DNA of 64,000 nt, from assembly GCA_024642665.1 (NCBI GenBank), contig JAHEAR010000001.1:9152-73151 (forward strand), given 5' to 3'. The notes beneath the pieces are model-generated. The model did no database searches. It saw only the letters and a program-made list of their open reading frames with translations, and was not told the DNA's origin. Shown here one piece after another: positions 54,940 through 63,814 of this stretch (position 1 is the first letter of the stretch; the number at the start of each line of letters is the position of its first letter). This stretch comes from Bacteroidota bacterium (GTDB lineage Bacteria; Bacteroidota; Bacteroidia; Chitinophagales; Saprospiraceae). A program made the translations under genes and the position numbers.

Positions 54940-55143
54940 ACTTTGTATACAATTTTAATCAATGAATGCTTTACTTTCCGAATGCCAAGGAGCACTTTTA
55001 AACGAGCGCACAAGGTACACATTCAAAACATAAAAATCGGTCGTACAGGGGGTAAATCCCTGTTTCAACACCCAATCACCGCATAGCTTGCATAATACAG
55101 TCAAACAAAGCCTTATTTTAGCTGCTTATTATAACCAGATGGA

Positions 55144-56400
55144 ATGGCTTTGATCCAACCGCTAAGACTTTTTCTAACCTTCATCATCCTGTTGGCACTG
55201 ACTTTCCCGTCTGTATCTCAGCATGTTATCGTCAATAGTGCAGGTGAGCGGGTCGTTATTTATCCGGATGGTACGTGGCGAAACGCAGAACCTGGCGATT
55301 CACTCCTCATCCGAAAGGATCCTTACCGGAAATCAAACACGGACATTCGCGGGCATAGCAATACAATGAATGAGGCAGAGCGGTATGAGTTTCTGCTGCG
55401 CCAGTGGATTGATCTGTACGCCGCCGTAAATGATGAGAAAATTGAAGCACAGATCAAGTTCAGGGATGCTACGAATGCCAAGTTTAAAGCGAGCGAAGAA
55501 CTCCAAGCAGCTGAACTTAATAAAAAGCTGATCGAACCTGATCTCATGGCCCGACTGGAGGAAACTTATGATCAATCTGTCAAAGTATTAAAACAAAGTA
55601 ATAAGCAACAGAAGAGCATTAAATCAATCCAGGAACAAGCTGATAAAGTAAATGCATTACTGTCAAAACTCACAGAGAAAAAAGTTACCAATATCAACAC
55701 CCAATTTAATCGATATCTAAAAACATTTAAACCTCAGAGTCGTCAGGTTTCTCCGGACAAGTCCTCTGAAAAAAAGAAACCTGCTGCTAACACAGAACCG
55801 CCAGTGGTTGTCAAGAACACGACTATACAAGCGATGAATCCGGACATGGTGGATAAGCGGCCTTCCTATTTTAATAAAACGGAATACAGGGCCAGACCTT
55901 ATGATTGTAAATTCGCAACAGACAGCATTGATCTGGCGAGTGGCCGGATTAGGCTTGAAACTACTCCTGGTCTCCTTTTTACGTATACGGAGCCTGAACT
56001 AAGGCCATATTTTAAGGACAAGGATTTAATGAAATGTCGCGGTCGATTATCAAAATTGGGTCCATACGTCTATCTGGATATTGAATTTCAAATAGCCAGC
56101 TCTCATTCACAAAGCAATTTCGGGTCTCTTCCAAACGGCAGTCTGCTGCGCTTTCAACTAATGAATGAGGAGTCCGTTGCGCTATATAATGGCAAACCAA
56201 ATTCGGGCCGGATAGACCCCTATAGTGGTCACACTATTTTTACCGGTCAATATGCGCTCGGAAAAAAAGAACTCCATGCGCTTAAGAAATCAGGTCTGGA
56301 CAAAATGCGTGTCATGTGGAGTACAGGCTTTGAGGATTACGATGTGTATTACATGGATTTCTTAATCAATCAAATAAATTGTTTGGAATCAAGACAATAA
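55144..56400 (+). CDS. Secreted protein of unknown function with coiled-coil
   Basis: At 418 residues, a signal peptide (LFLTFIILLALTFPSVSQ) is followed by a short beta motif (VIVNSAGERVVIYPDGTWRNAE) found at the N-terminus of many Bacteroidota exported proteins, a charged helical region (about 75-190, likely coiled coil), a Pro/Lys-rich linker and a beta-rich C-terminal domain (about 240-415). No catalytic motif was seen. It sits 36 bp before miaE on the same strand and may share its transcript. Confidence 0.75.
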   Translation: MALIQPLRLFLTFIILLALTFPSVSQHVIVNSAGERVVIYPDGTWRNAEPGDSLLIRKDPYRKSNTDIRGHSNTMNEAERYEFLLRQWIDLYAAVNDEKIEAQIKFRDATNAKFKASEELQAAELNKKLIEPDLMARLEETYDQSVKVLKQSNKQQKSIKSIQEQADKVNALLSKLTEKKVTNINTQFNRYLKTFKPQSRQVSPDKSSEKKKPAANTEPPVVVKNTTIQAMNPDMVDKRPSYFNKTEYRARPYDCKFATDSIDLASGRIRLETTPGLLFTYTEPELRPYFKDKDLMKCRGRLSKLGPYVYLDIEFQIASSHSQSNFGSLPNGSLLRFQLMNEESVALYNGKPNSGRIDPYSGHTIFTGQYALGKKELHALKKSGLDKMRVMWSTGFEDYDVYYMDFLINQINCLESRQ

Positions 56401-56436
56401 ATAAGGTCTTCCTCCAACTGGTAATATCAATATGCA

Positions 56437-57018
56437 ATGCTAGGATTACAATTACCTACTGACCCCAGATGGGTTAATCTTGCAGAAAAATCACTGGAAG
56501 AAATTTTGACAGATCATGCGTACTGCGAACAGAAAGCCGCCACTTCCTGTATCTCATTAATTCAGTTTTACCCTGAAAATGAAGAATTGGTAAATGCGCT
56601 CGCCCCTATTGTCACTGAAGAATGGGGACATTTCCGATTAGTCCTGAATGAACTTCGAAAAAGAAATCTATCCCTGGGTCGACAGCGAAAAGATGAATAC
56701 GTGAATGCCCTACTTCAGTTTGAACAAAAAGGCGGATCAAGGAACGATCGCTTAATCGAACGCCTGTTAGTATGCGCACTGATTGAAGCACGAAGCTGCG
56801 AGCGTTTCAGATTACTTTCACTCCATATTGCCGAAGATGTACTGAAAGAATTCTACCATGGTTTTATGGTCTCCGAAGCCGGCCATTACAGACTCTTTAT
56901 TGATCTGGCCAATCAATACGGTGATCCGGAAAAAGTAAAAATCAGATGGGCTGAATATCTGGCCCATGAAGCTACCATCATGGCTTCCCTGAATCTACGA
57001 GGTGATCGAATCCACTAA
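56437..57018 (+). CDS. miaE: tRNA 2-methylthio-N6-isopentenyladenosine-37 hydroxylase
   Basis: The 193-residue ferritin-like di-iron protein hydroxylates the isopentenyl group of ms2i6A37. The iron-ligand pattern is visible: HAYCEQKAA, TEEWGHFRL, IEARSCERF and SEAGHYRLF. It starts LGLQLPTDPRWVNLAEKSLEEIL as in other MiaE proteins. Its action needs oxygen and implies that MiaA and MiaB are encoded elsewhere. The preceding unknown secreted protein ends 36 bp upstream. Confidence 0.92.
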   Translation: MLGLQLPTDPRWVNLAEKSLEEILTDHAYCEQKAATSCISLIQFYPENEELVNALAPIVTEEWGHFRLVLNELRKRNLSLGRQRKDEYVNALLQFEQKGGSRNDRLIERLLVCALIEARSCERFRLLSLHIAEDVLKEFYHGFMVSEAGHYRLFIDLANQYGDPEKVKIRWAEYLAHEATIMASLNLRGDRIH

Positions 57019-57032
57019 ATAAATCCCAAAAA

Positions 57033-57530
57033 CTACTGAGGGATAGATTCACTTTTAAGCAACTGGATCTGAATCGCATTATCGCCATACGTGGCTGTAC
57101 CTACCCATACAATCACTTTATCCGTGGCCATCACCTTCCATTCACTCATTTTGTAATTTTGAGTATCCGGCCTTAAAAAAAGAGTCTGGGTATTATGCTC
57201 ATAGGACCATTGTCCGGTATGCGTTTGATCCTTAGCTCTGCCGGCCATATAGGTACCGTCCTTCATCAGATGGATCCAGTCATTCTTCCGGGGTGCCTTT
57301 TCATCTTCACTTGCTCCAACGACTGCATTAAATATCAATATCTTGTCCGTCAAAAAATTATAATCATGTCCCTCGGCAACCGATCGGCTATCTTGTTGTT
57401 TTTCAGCAGTTTGGACGGTCTCGGCCGGAGCCGGAGAATCAGTAGCGGGCGTAGTTTCAGCATGGTCTTGTTTGCATCCTGCGTACACAAACATCAACGC
57501 AATGGAACAAATCACATAAATTGCTTTCAT
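57033..57530 (-). CDS. Lipoprotein of unknown function
   Basis: At 165 residues, a lipoprotein signal (AIYVICSIALMFVYAGC) precedes a low-complexity Thr/Pro/Glu-rich linker and a small beta domain (about 65-160, with LMKDGTYMAGR and HTGQWSYEHNTQTLFLR, a lipocalin-like pattern). Its function is not recognised. TATTTTTG at 57548-57555 is a possible -7 element 18 bp upstream. It is divergent from tilS and convergent with miaE. Confidence 0.75.
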   Translation of the reverse strand: MKAIYVICSIALMFVYAGCKQDHAETTPATDSPAPAETVQTAEKQQDSRSVAEGHDYNFLTDKILIFNAVVGASEDEKAPRKNDWIHLMKDGTYMAGRAKDQTHTGQWSYEHNTQTLFLRPDTQNYKMSEWKVMATDKVIVWVGTATYGDNAIQIQLLKSESIPQ

Positions 57531-57547
57531 AAAAAATATTTTGGCTG

Positions 57548-57555
57548 CAAAAATA
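57548..57555 (-). promoter_or_regulatory. Possible -7 element for the 57033-57530 lipoprotein gene
   Basis: TATTTTTG on the minus strand, with a TTG 16 bp further upstream (57572-57574), slightly shorter than the usual spacing. Confidence 0.35.
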
Positions 57556-57616
57556 AATATCTAATCCCATACAAATACATCATTTTGTTAATAATTATCC
57601 TCGTTTCTATTCCAGC

Positions 57617-58954
57617 ATGACAAAACCGGTAGCAAACGCATTACCAAATACTGTTCGACAATTCCTGACAAAAAATGGAATTACGGAAGAAACCCGACTA
57701 CTGGTCGGCGTCAGCGGTGGTATGGATAGCATGGTATTGATTAACATTTTGTATGCATTGGAGTATAATATTTCGGTTAGCCATATCAACTTCAACTTGC
57801 GTGCAGAGGAATCCGATATGGATGCAGCCTTTGTAAAAGATTGGTGCAGTCAAAGGAGTATTCCATTTCTTATTTTAAATAAAATCACCAAAACCGTCGA
57901 AGCTGAGCTTCACATTAATACACAAACAGCCGCTCGAAAGATTCGGTATGACTGGTGGGATAAATTAGTTTCAAAACACCAATTTGATTTTGTGTGTACT
58001 GCACATCACCTGGATGATTCCATTGAAACGCTATTGCTCAATCTTTTTCGGGGATCCGGCATGAAGGGATTAAGAGGGATTCCAAAAAAAAGAGATCATT
58101 ATTTAAGACCATTATTAGCATGCCCAAAATCTGACATCGAAGCGTATGCCAATCAGTATGAGATTCCATTCAGAATCGATTCGTCCAACCTGACAGATGC
58201 TTACAGGAGAAATCGAATTCGGCACCACATCATACCTTTGCTGGAAGAAATCTATCCCAACTTGCACACCAGCATGAGCACCACCATTACCCGATTAAAT
58301 ACGGAATGGGAAACCATGGATTTTATGTATTCGCAGTGGGTCACAAATCATGTACAGTCGGTCGAACAGGGAGTGATGATCAATACAAAACAGGATACCT
58401 CTGCTTTCGTTTTGAGATGGTTGGAAGAACAAGGATTCCCATGGCCACTGGCCGCTGATTTTGTTTTATCTCCGAATCAGCATACCGGTCATTTTCTTGC
58501 ATATGATCAGCAACGATTATCCAGAACTGACTTTGGATATTTTTTGGAAGACTTTAAAACACCTGTTCAAATCGCCATCCCTCACACGGGAAAATATAGC
58601 TTTGAAGAATTTGAATTTACAGTGGAGGAAATAAAAGATACATCTGAGATGCACTTTGATGATCCATGGACTGTATATGTATCTCCATCCGCACTGCAAT
58701 GGCCATTGATGATCAGAAGTGTGCAGCCCGGAGATGTTTTTCAGCCTTTTGGCATGGAAGGGAAACACAAAAAAATTCAGGATCTGATGGTCGACCTCAA
58801 ACTTGAGATGTTTGAAAAGAATCGATTGCTTTTATTGGAAAATAATGAGCACATCGTTTGGGTGATTGGCAAACGGCTTGATGAAAGAGCAAGGGTACTG
58901 GCTGATGATCATCCCATCACCCGCCTAAAATTTGAGTTAAAGTCAATGGTTTAA
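57617..58954 (+). CDS. tilS: tRNA(Ile)-lysidine synthetase
   Basis: This attaches lysine to C34 of tRNA-Ile(CAU), switching it from Met to Ile decoding; it is essential. The PP-loop is VGVSGGMDSMV (SGGMDS at 33-38), with HHLDDSIETLLLNLFRGSG and NRIRHHIIPLLEE also diagnostic. At 445 residues, it includes the C-terminal TilS domain (about 365-440, MIRSVQPGDVFQPFGMEGKHKKIQDLMVD). Its last 4 bp (TTAA) are shared with the stop codon of the convergent HD-PycTM gene. Confidence 0.96.
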   Translation: MTKPVANALPNTVRQFLTKNGITEETRLLVGVSGGMDSMVLINILYALEYNISVSHINFNLRAEESDMDAAFVKDWCSQRSIPFLILNKITKTVEAELHINTQTAARKIRYDWWDKLVSKHQFDFVCTAHHLDDSIETLLLNLFRGSGMKGLRGIPKKRDHYLRPLLACPKSDIEAYANQYEIPFRIDSSNLTDAYRRNRIRHHIIPLLEEIYPNLHTSMSTTITRLNTEWETMDFMYSQWVTNHVQSVEQGVMINTKQDTSAFVLRWLEEQGFPWPLAADFVLSPNQHTGHFLAYDQQRLSRTDFGYFLEDFKTPVQIAIPHTGKYSFEEFEFTVEEIKDTSEMHFDDPWTVYVSPSALQWPLMIRSVQPGDVFQPFGMEGKHKKIQDLMVDLKLEMFEKNRLLLLENNEHIVWVIGKRLDERARVLADDHPITRLKFELKSMV

Positions 58955-60117
58955 GAAAAAACAAAAACAACCATAAAGGCAGTGACGGTCACAATGATGC
59001 CATACATAAAAATGGTGTAGCATTTACGCAGATAGGAATATTTTGCGCCCAGGGTTTTACCCAGAAAAAACAAATCGCGCATAATCGTGGTATCAAGAAT
59101 GGAATCATCTGCGATGGTCGCATCCATTCCTTCTCTGTATTCCTGGAAACTCATCCGATAAAAATTTCCAAAAAAGAACAGGTTTGACTTTTTCTGCAAA
59201 ATACTCTCCATACTACTATAGCCTTTCATTGGAATTGGCTTAGTCGCCAGGGTGGCGAAAATCATAGATACAAGACATACGATCAGAAGGAGTATCGTTG
59301 GAATTAAAAGCATTCGATTGCTCGTTATTTCTTTGCCTAATAAGGGCAATGCAAATGTGATGATCAGGGCGTTGACAGAAAGCATGATATTTGCTTTATT
59401 GTCTGCAATTGAGCTCAGATCAATATGATTTCTAAGGGCTGTTTTAAATTGGGTCTGAGCAGAGCGGCTGGTACCGATGGTATAATTTCCTTCCGCAGCT
59501 TCTGATTTTCGCTCTTCCAGTCTCTCGACTTCCTCTTCCAACAATCGTTTATTTTCAAGTTTGGGTTTATCATATTTGGCTTTCCCAATATCAGAATAAT
59601 ATCGATGTTCATTTAAAAACTTCAGATTCGCCAATGTCCATTCGGAGCTGCTATAGTTCGCTTGCTGCAGCGCATTTAATTCTTTACGGAGTGTATTAGT
59701 GACAATGCTAAACTGTGGCTTTCCCAATGAACTTGTATCTGCATCTTTGATGAGCTTTTCCAAATGATTTTTGGGCTCAGTTTCAATTCTGGTAGCCAGT
59801 ATTAAACCGGTAATGGTCTCAATTTTTTCTTCGGGATAGCCTTTTTCAGATAAAAATGATTTTGCCAGTTGCGCTCCAACCTCTTCATGCCCCGTAAAAG
59901 TTTCAGAGAATCCGGCATCATGAAATAAAGTAGCCAGATTTAACATTTCCAACTCTTCGTTACTCACGTGAGCCAATCTGGCAAGATAATTTACCTCATC
60001 ACGAACATGGCAGGTATGTTCCCAATTATGGTACAAATAAATGTTGGAAGGTATCTTCTCGTCGAAAATATGCCGCACATATGCTTCGGCTTCTATGACA
60101 ATATCAGAATGATTCAC
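58951..60117 (-). CDS. HD phosphohydrolase fused to a Pycsar-effector-like (PycTM) membrane domain
   Basis: At 388 residues, residues 1 to about 180 are an HD metal-dependent phosphohydrolase: YHNWEHTCHV, LFHDAGF (HD at 66-67), GHEEVGA and the distal Asp in KDADTSSLG. A charged linker with a likely coiled coil (about 185-220) leads to a C-terminal membrane domain of the PycTM/DUF5706 type, recognised from SSIADNKANIMLSVNALII, with two close helices (about 248-268 and 272-297) and a third at the end (about 367-388). In Pycsar anti-phage systems, PycTM effectors damage the membrane on binding cCMP/cUMP. No cyclase is adjacent. See findings. Confidence 0.8.
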   Translation of the reverse strand: MNHSDIVIEAEAYVRHIFDEKIPSNIYLYHNWEHTCHVRDEVNYLARLAHVSNEELEMLNLATLFHDAGFSETFTGHEEVGAQLAKSFLSEKGYPEEKIETITGLILATRIETEPKNHLEKLIKDADTSSLGKPQFSIVTNTLRKELNALQQANYSSSEWTLANLKFLNEHRYYSDIGKAKYDKPKLENKRLLEEEVERLEERKSEAAEGNYTIGTSRSAQTQFKTALRNHIDLSSIADNKANIMLSVNALIITFALPLLGKEITSNRMLLIPTILLLIVCLVSMIFATLATKPIPMKGYSSMESILQKKSNLFFFGNFYRMSFQEYREGMDATIADDSILDTTIMRDLFFLGKTLGAKYSYLRKCYTIFMYGIIVTVTAFMVVFVFS

Positions 60118-60352
60118 ATTGATCCTATGCTAAAATTATACCGATTTGTATAAATGATTGAAAATGAACGCAATTGTAGCGTTTATGAAGGTTAGGAGGT
60201 GAAAGAAAGGGTAAGTAGTGAATGGTGAGTGTCGGAATGTAGATCAGATCTACTCGGATCGTATGACTTAATGAATCTCGCGTCTCGCGTCCAAAAGCCT
60301 CAGGTCTATTTACATGCACACAGCCCTACGCTCTGCGCCCTGCGCCCGTTGC
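60118..60352. repeat. 235-bp intergenic region with repeat-family fragments
   Basis: It contains GTGAGTAGTGAAT-type words (about 60210-60232), a perfect palindrome GTAGATC-A-GATCTAC (60239-60253), a 51-bp-repeat relative (about 60270-60310, CGCGTCTCGCGTCCAAAAGC then CTCAGGTCTA), and a GCCCTACGCTCTGCGCCC tract (about 60323-60350). No gene seen. Confidence 0.6.
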
Positions 60353-62179
60353 TTACAGCCCCGGATCCGAAGTCCCATTGACATCCCCAATTTTTATGCC
60401 CATCATCTCAAGATTGCCCGGATCACCGCCGAATTCAGCATCAATGACGATTTGTGGTGGGTCAAAACGCCAGGAAGGAGAAGAAGGCAACGTCGTTATT
60501 TTCCCTAATAATAATCGAAGGATGACCACGATATCCCCAACGGTCAGATCATCATTATTGGTGGCATCAGCAGCAATATATTGCCAGCCAAAATCAAAGG
60601 TATCCTTCCCTAAGAGATGCTTTTGAATCGCTACCAGATCCAGCGCATTCAATCCGTTGGAAGGATTATCCGTTTTCTCGGAGGTAATGGTATAAGTTCC
60701 GTTCCTGCTCACATCAGCCAGCTCAAAAACACCATCATCCGCAGTCGTCATTTCCAGTTCCAGAGAGCCTGTGATTTTAACAATGGCATTTTTCACCGGC
60801 TGACCCTTGGGATTGCGAATTACACCACGTATAGTCATTGTTTCACCCGAAGCTATATTGGGCAAGTTCTGAAGCTGCATTAATCCTGTTTGGTCCGGAT
60901 CTAACCAATCACCTAGTCTTTCCTGAGCAGTGGAACCGAGACTCCATGATTTAGAAAACCGTCCAATAAACGTGTTGTTGATACTTTCACAGCCGGACGT
61001 CCCTCCATGCAGTTGGCCAACCAGCAAACCATTTTCATTAAATAGCGGTCCACCGGAAGAACCGGGTTGATGACCACCTTCAGTAAATTTCAATCTGAAA
61101 TGATGAAAACCGGGAGTTGAATACCCCTCGGACCAACCTATTTCATTTGGATGTATCGTAGCCTGATTGATGCAAGTGGAAATCTTCCGGATATCGGCAT
61201 TCGGATGATGAATCAGATAACTGGTATCCGGCTTGGCATCTGCGTCCCGATCCCATCCGGCAAAAGTGACATTTTGATTGACTGGAATCTGATCATCTAA
61301 CAGAACCAAAAGGAAATCTGATGCCTGACCCGACGATATCAATGTACAGCCTGTCAGCGAGAAATAAGACGGCTCATTATCCGGATTCTCGCAGGTGGTG
61401 GATTTATATTGTAAATCAAAGCGCCACATATCATAGATAGGCGTATAATCAAATTGACAATGGTAAGCCGTCAACAAATAGGGCGTCTTATCATTTCGAG
61501 TAGTATTGATAAAAGATCCCGTACACCAACCGATTCCTTCTTCCATCACCATTCTCATTCGAACTGCACTATTCGAAATTAATTCAAGGATTGAATCCTG
61601 CTTGCAAGCTGCATTCGGATGACAAGCCATCGCCGTACCAAAACCTATTCCACGCGTTCGTTGTGATAATACATTTTGATAATAAATATTTTCAATTGAA
61701 AAAGTACTCCTATAAGACGGACCATCAATACATTTCCAAATCAGCAAAGTTTTAGCCGGATCAAACGCAGGTGTTAATACACGTTGCTTAGACAGCCCGG
61801 TTAAATCAAATATGATTTCACCACGTTCTGTATCGAGAAGATAAATTTGTTCACCGGAGCTTATGTTGATTTGATCAATCAGCAGTTCAATAATGGATTC
61901 AGCAGGAAGATCAATTTTGTAAGCGGACCTTGAGGCTTCAGTTTGTGCAAGAGATTTGGAATGGATATTCACCTGGATCGAAGGAATTTCCAAATTACCA
62001 TCATTTGCTTCATGCCAGCCCTTTTCAGCATTTTCATCCCAGCTTACTGAAATCACTGCTCTACTATCCTGTACCTGTCGCGCGATACTTACACTAGCAG
62101 GTAACTGTGACAGTACATACGTGTTAGAGAAGAGAAGAAAACAGCTAAAGAAAAAAAGTACACGAAAAAAGGAACGCAT
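60353..62179 (-). CDS. Secreted trypsin-like serine protease with dockerin-like C-terminus
   Basis: I start at 62179 (MRSFFRVLFFFSCFLLFSN, a signal peptide); the ORF-track ATG at 62215 lies inside a -7 element. The protease domain resembles lysyl endopeptidase: in ORF-track numbering, H252 in LLTAYHC, D300 in ASDFLLVLL and S387 in GSSGGPLF, followed by QLHGGTSGC, with several Cys pairs. Next comes a carboxypeptidase-regulatory-like beta domain (about 455-510) and a dockerin-like/EF-hand segment (LNALDLVAIQKHLLG and NNDDLTVGDIVVILRLLLG). It is exported; the dockerin-like tail is common in Saprospiraceae and need not imply a cellulosome. Confidence 0.87.
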   Translation of the reverse strand: MRSFFRVLFFFSCFLLFSNTYVLSQLPASVSIARQVQDSRAVISVSWDENAEKGWHEANDGNLEIPSIQVNIHSKSLAQTEASRSAYKIDLPAESIIELLIDQINISSGEQIYLLDTERGEIIFDLTGLSKQRVLTPAFDPAKTLLIWKCIDGPSYRSTFSIENIYYQNVLSQRTRGIGFGTAMACHPNAACKQDSILELISNSAVRMRMVMEEGIGWCTGSFINTTRNDKTPYLLTAYHCQFDYTPIYDMWRFDLQYKSTTCENPDNEPSYFSLTGCTLISSGQASDFLLVLLDDQIPVNQNVTFAGWDRDADAKPDTSYLIHHPNADIRKISTCINQATIHPNEIGWSEGYSTPGFHHFRLKFTEGGHQPGSSGGPLFNENGLLVGQLHGGTSGCESINNTFIGRFSKSWSLGSTAQERLGDWLDPDQTGLMQLQNLPNIASGETMTIRGVIRNPKGQPVKNAIVKITGSLELEMTTADDGVFELADVSRNGTYTITSEKTDNPSNGLNALDLVAIQKHLLGKDTFDFGWQYIAADATNNDDLTVGDIVVILRLLLGKITTLPSSPSWRFDPPQIVIDAEFGGDPGNLEMMGIKIGDVNGTSDPGL

Positions 62180-62212
62180 AAGCGTGAAAAAGAGATTTGG
62201 TGATATAAAAAG

Positions 62213-62220
62213 CAAAAATA
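62213..62220 (-). promoter_or_regulatory. -7 element for the secreted protease gene
   Basis: TATTTTTG on the minus strand. It overlaps the ORF-track start at 62215 and so decides for the ATG at 62179. Confidence 0.4.
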
Positions 62221-62247
62221 CAAGGTTATCTCATACTTCTATGGACA

Positions 62248-62673
62248 TCACTTTGCAAATAATAAGCCAATATCCCTGAAAGCCTTAAATTCCAGTGCAT
62301 TACCGCATGGGTCACGAAAAAACATGGTAGCCTGCTCACCATTTTGCCCTTTAAAACGGATATAGGGCTCAATATCAAAGGGAATACCTGCTTTTTTGAT
62401 TTTTTCGGCCAACTTCTCCCATTCTTCCCATGGTAATACAACCCCAAAATGTGGAATTGGGACATCATGCCCATCTACCGGATTTGAATGAGATGAAAGC
62501 TCACTTTTTGCTTGATAATGGATGACCAATTGATGCCCATAGAGATTATAGTCCGTCCAATGCGTATCACTACGACCTTCAGGGCATTCGAGCACATGGC
62601 TGTAAAAATGACGTGCAGTTTCAAGATTATCTACCGGAATAGCCAGATGAAAAGGGGCGAGAAATGAAGACAT
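62248..62673 (-). CDS. VOC family protein (glyoxalase/dioxygenase fold)
   Basis: At 141 residues, one VOC domain with paired beta-alpha-beta-beta-beta modules: [24 protein letters not shown] at the N-terminus, [19 protein letters not shown] in the middle and [16 protein letters not shown] at the end. Possible metal ligands are His8 in PFHLAIP, a His in PHFGV and the Glu in ALEFKAF. The substrate is unknown; uncharacterised relatives are often called glyoxalase or dioxygenase-like. It lies 14 bp after the Mrr/CFI-box gene and may be cotranscribed with it. Confidence 0.87.
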   Translation of the reverse strand: MSSFLAPFHLAIPVDNLETARHFYSHVLECPEGRSDTHWTDYNLYGHQLVIHYQAKSELSSHSNPVDGHDVPIPHFGVVLPWEEWEKLAEKIKKAGIPFDIEPYIRFKGQNGEQATMFFRDPCGNALEFKAFRDIGLLFAK

Positions 62674-62686
62674 TTTATGGATAAAA

Positions 62687-63760
62687 TTATTTAGTGATGG
62701 AATGTTTGGATTGTACTCTGCTAACTAAAAAAGGAATAATGACACCTCCCAGCTTTCTTACGAGTTTGTCAAGCCAGGAAATTTTAGCTGCCCCAGCAAC
62801 GATTCTTGAGGAAAAAAAATAATACAGGGAAATAAATTGTCTTCCTGTAAATGTCTTTGCCAGCACATGATCTCGGTATCGTGTCATGACTTCATATTCC
62901 GGGCTATACGTGGAATAGCAATAGGTCACCACAAAACACGCTTGTCCCTTCAACCTTGCATTGAGATGATAAGTCACCGGTGGCTCCTGACGCTCATGAC
63001 AGGTCAATACAATTCGCCCGCCGGAAGGTCGCTCACCAAGTCTGACGGCGCTAAAAAGTGCATTTGTTCGAATAGAGGCTCCTCCATAAAGCATGCCGGC
63101 TATAAATTCACCCTTGCCCCAGTGATCGGCCATAATTTGATTTTTTCTTGGGTCTATCAACGCCGGAAGATCCAGATGCAGATAGATATTCCTCTCAGTC
63201 GGATTGGATAGTGTGATACCGAGATTATACCATTCTGTTCCGACACCTTCTGTGGCCTCCCATTTGACTTTCATCCTGAGATACGGCTCTATTTCCTCTG
63301 GAATAATTGGACCGGGTTGCGCTTTAATTTCTTCCATAGGATCCTTTCCTTCATAAAACAAGGCACTAAGGGCAGTATACAAGGCATCCCAATCCCACAG
63401 CTCAATTCCGGTTTCATCCGCAAGGCTTCTGCCCTCTTCAGTAAATCCGACATTCGTAATCACCCAAAAATACTGGGCCTCAAGCTCGTCCATCACCTCC
63501 CCTGCCTTCTCGATGATTTCCGAATCTACGGGCTGATCGTTATTTTTATGGACCGGATAGATCAGATGTACCTTTCCTCTTTTTTCTGCCGTTATAATCT
63601 CTGCATATGCCGGCGAAGCTTGGGCGGGTAAAATTTTAAATCCATCCTCTTGAAACAGGTAGGAGATAAAATCCTTAAAAACCAGTGGATTCAGGGCTTT
63701 GAAGTGAAAAGGAATCGATTCCTTCAGGAAATATCGTATATCTACCTCTTTAAAGTCCAT
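62687..63760 (-). CDS. Mrr-like restriction-endonuclease-fold domain fused to a CFI-box-like C-terminal domain
   Basis: I start at the inner ATG ([15 protein letters not shown], 63760). ORF-track residues about 45-145 read like an Mrr/REase-fold domain ([16 protein letters not shown]...[31 protein letters not shown]). The usual Asp and Gln-x-Lys catalytic positions are not clearly preserved. After a middle beta-rich part (about 180-290), the C-terminus (about 290-345) matches the CFI-box pattern: [27 protein letters not shown]...[12 protein letters not shown]. Both domain calls are by eye. The protein is cytoplasmic or peripheral to the membrane, function unknown. Confidence 0.65.
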   Translation of the reverse strand: MDFKEVDIRYFLKESIPFHFKALNPLVFKDFISYLFQEDGFKILPAQASPAYAEIITAEKRGKVHLIYPVHKNNDQPVDSEIIEKAGEVMDELEAQYFWVITNVGFTEEGRSLADETGIELWDWDALYTALSALFYEGKDPMEEIKAQPGPIIPEEIEPYLRMKVKWEATEGVGTEWYNLGITLSNPTERNIYLHLDLPALIDPRKNQIMADHWGKGEFIAGMLYGGASIRTNALFSAVRLGERPSGGRIVLTCHERQEPPVTYHLNARLKGQACFVVTYCYSTYSPEYEVMTRYRDHVLAKTFTGRQFISLYYFFSSRIVAGAAKISWLDKLVRKLGGVIIPFLVSRVQSKHSITK

Positions 63761-63814
63761 GTTTGACAGAAAAATAATAATTTCGGCACTCGATAGATAA
63801 TAAATAATTCCCAT

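Noticed and set aside
55045-55063. Terminator hairpin ACAGGG...CCCTGT
   Set aside because: Only 6 bp of stem, a 7-nt loop and just three T's after it; it lies between two divergent genes, where no terminator is needed.
58951-60117. Complete Pycsar defence operon
   Set aside because: Only an effector-like domain is present; no nucleotidyl cyclase gene lies on either side, so I do not call a system.
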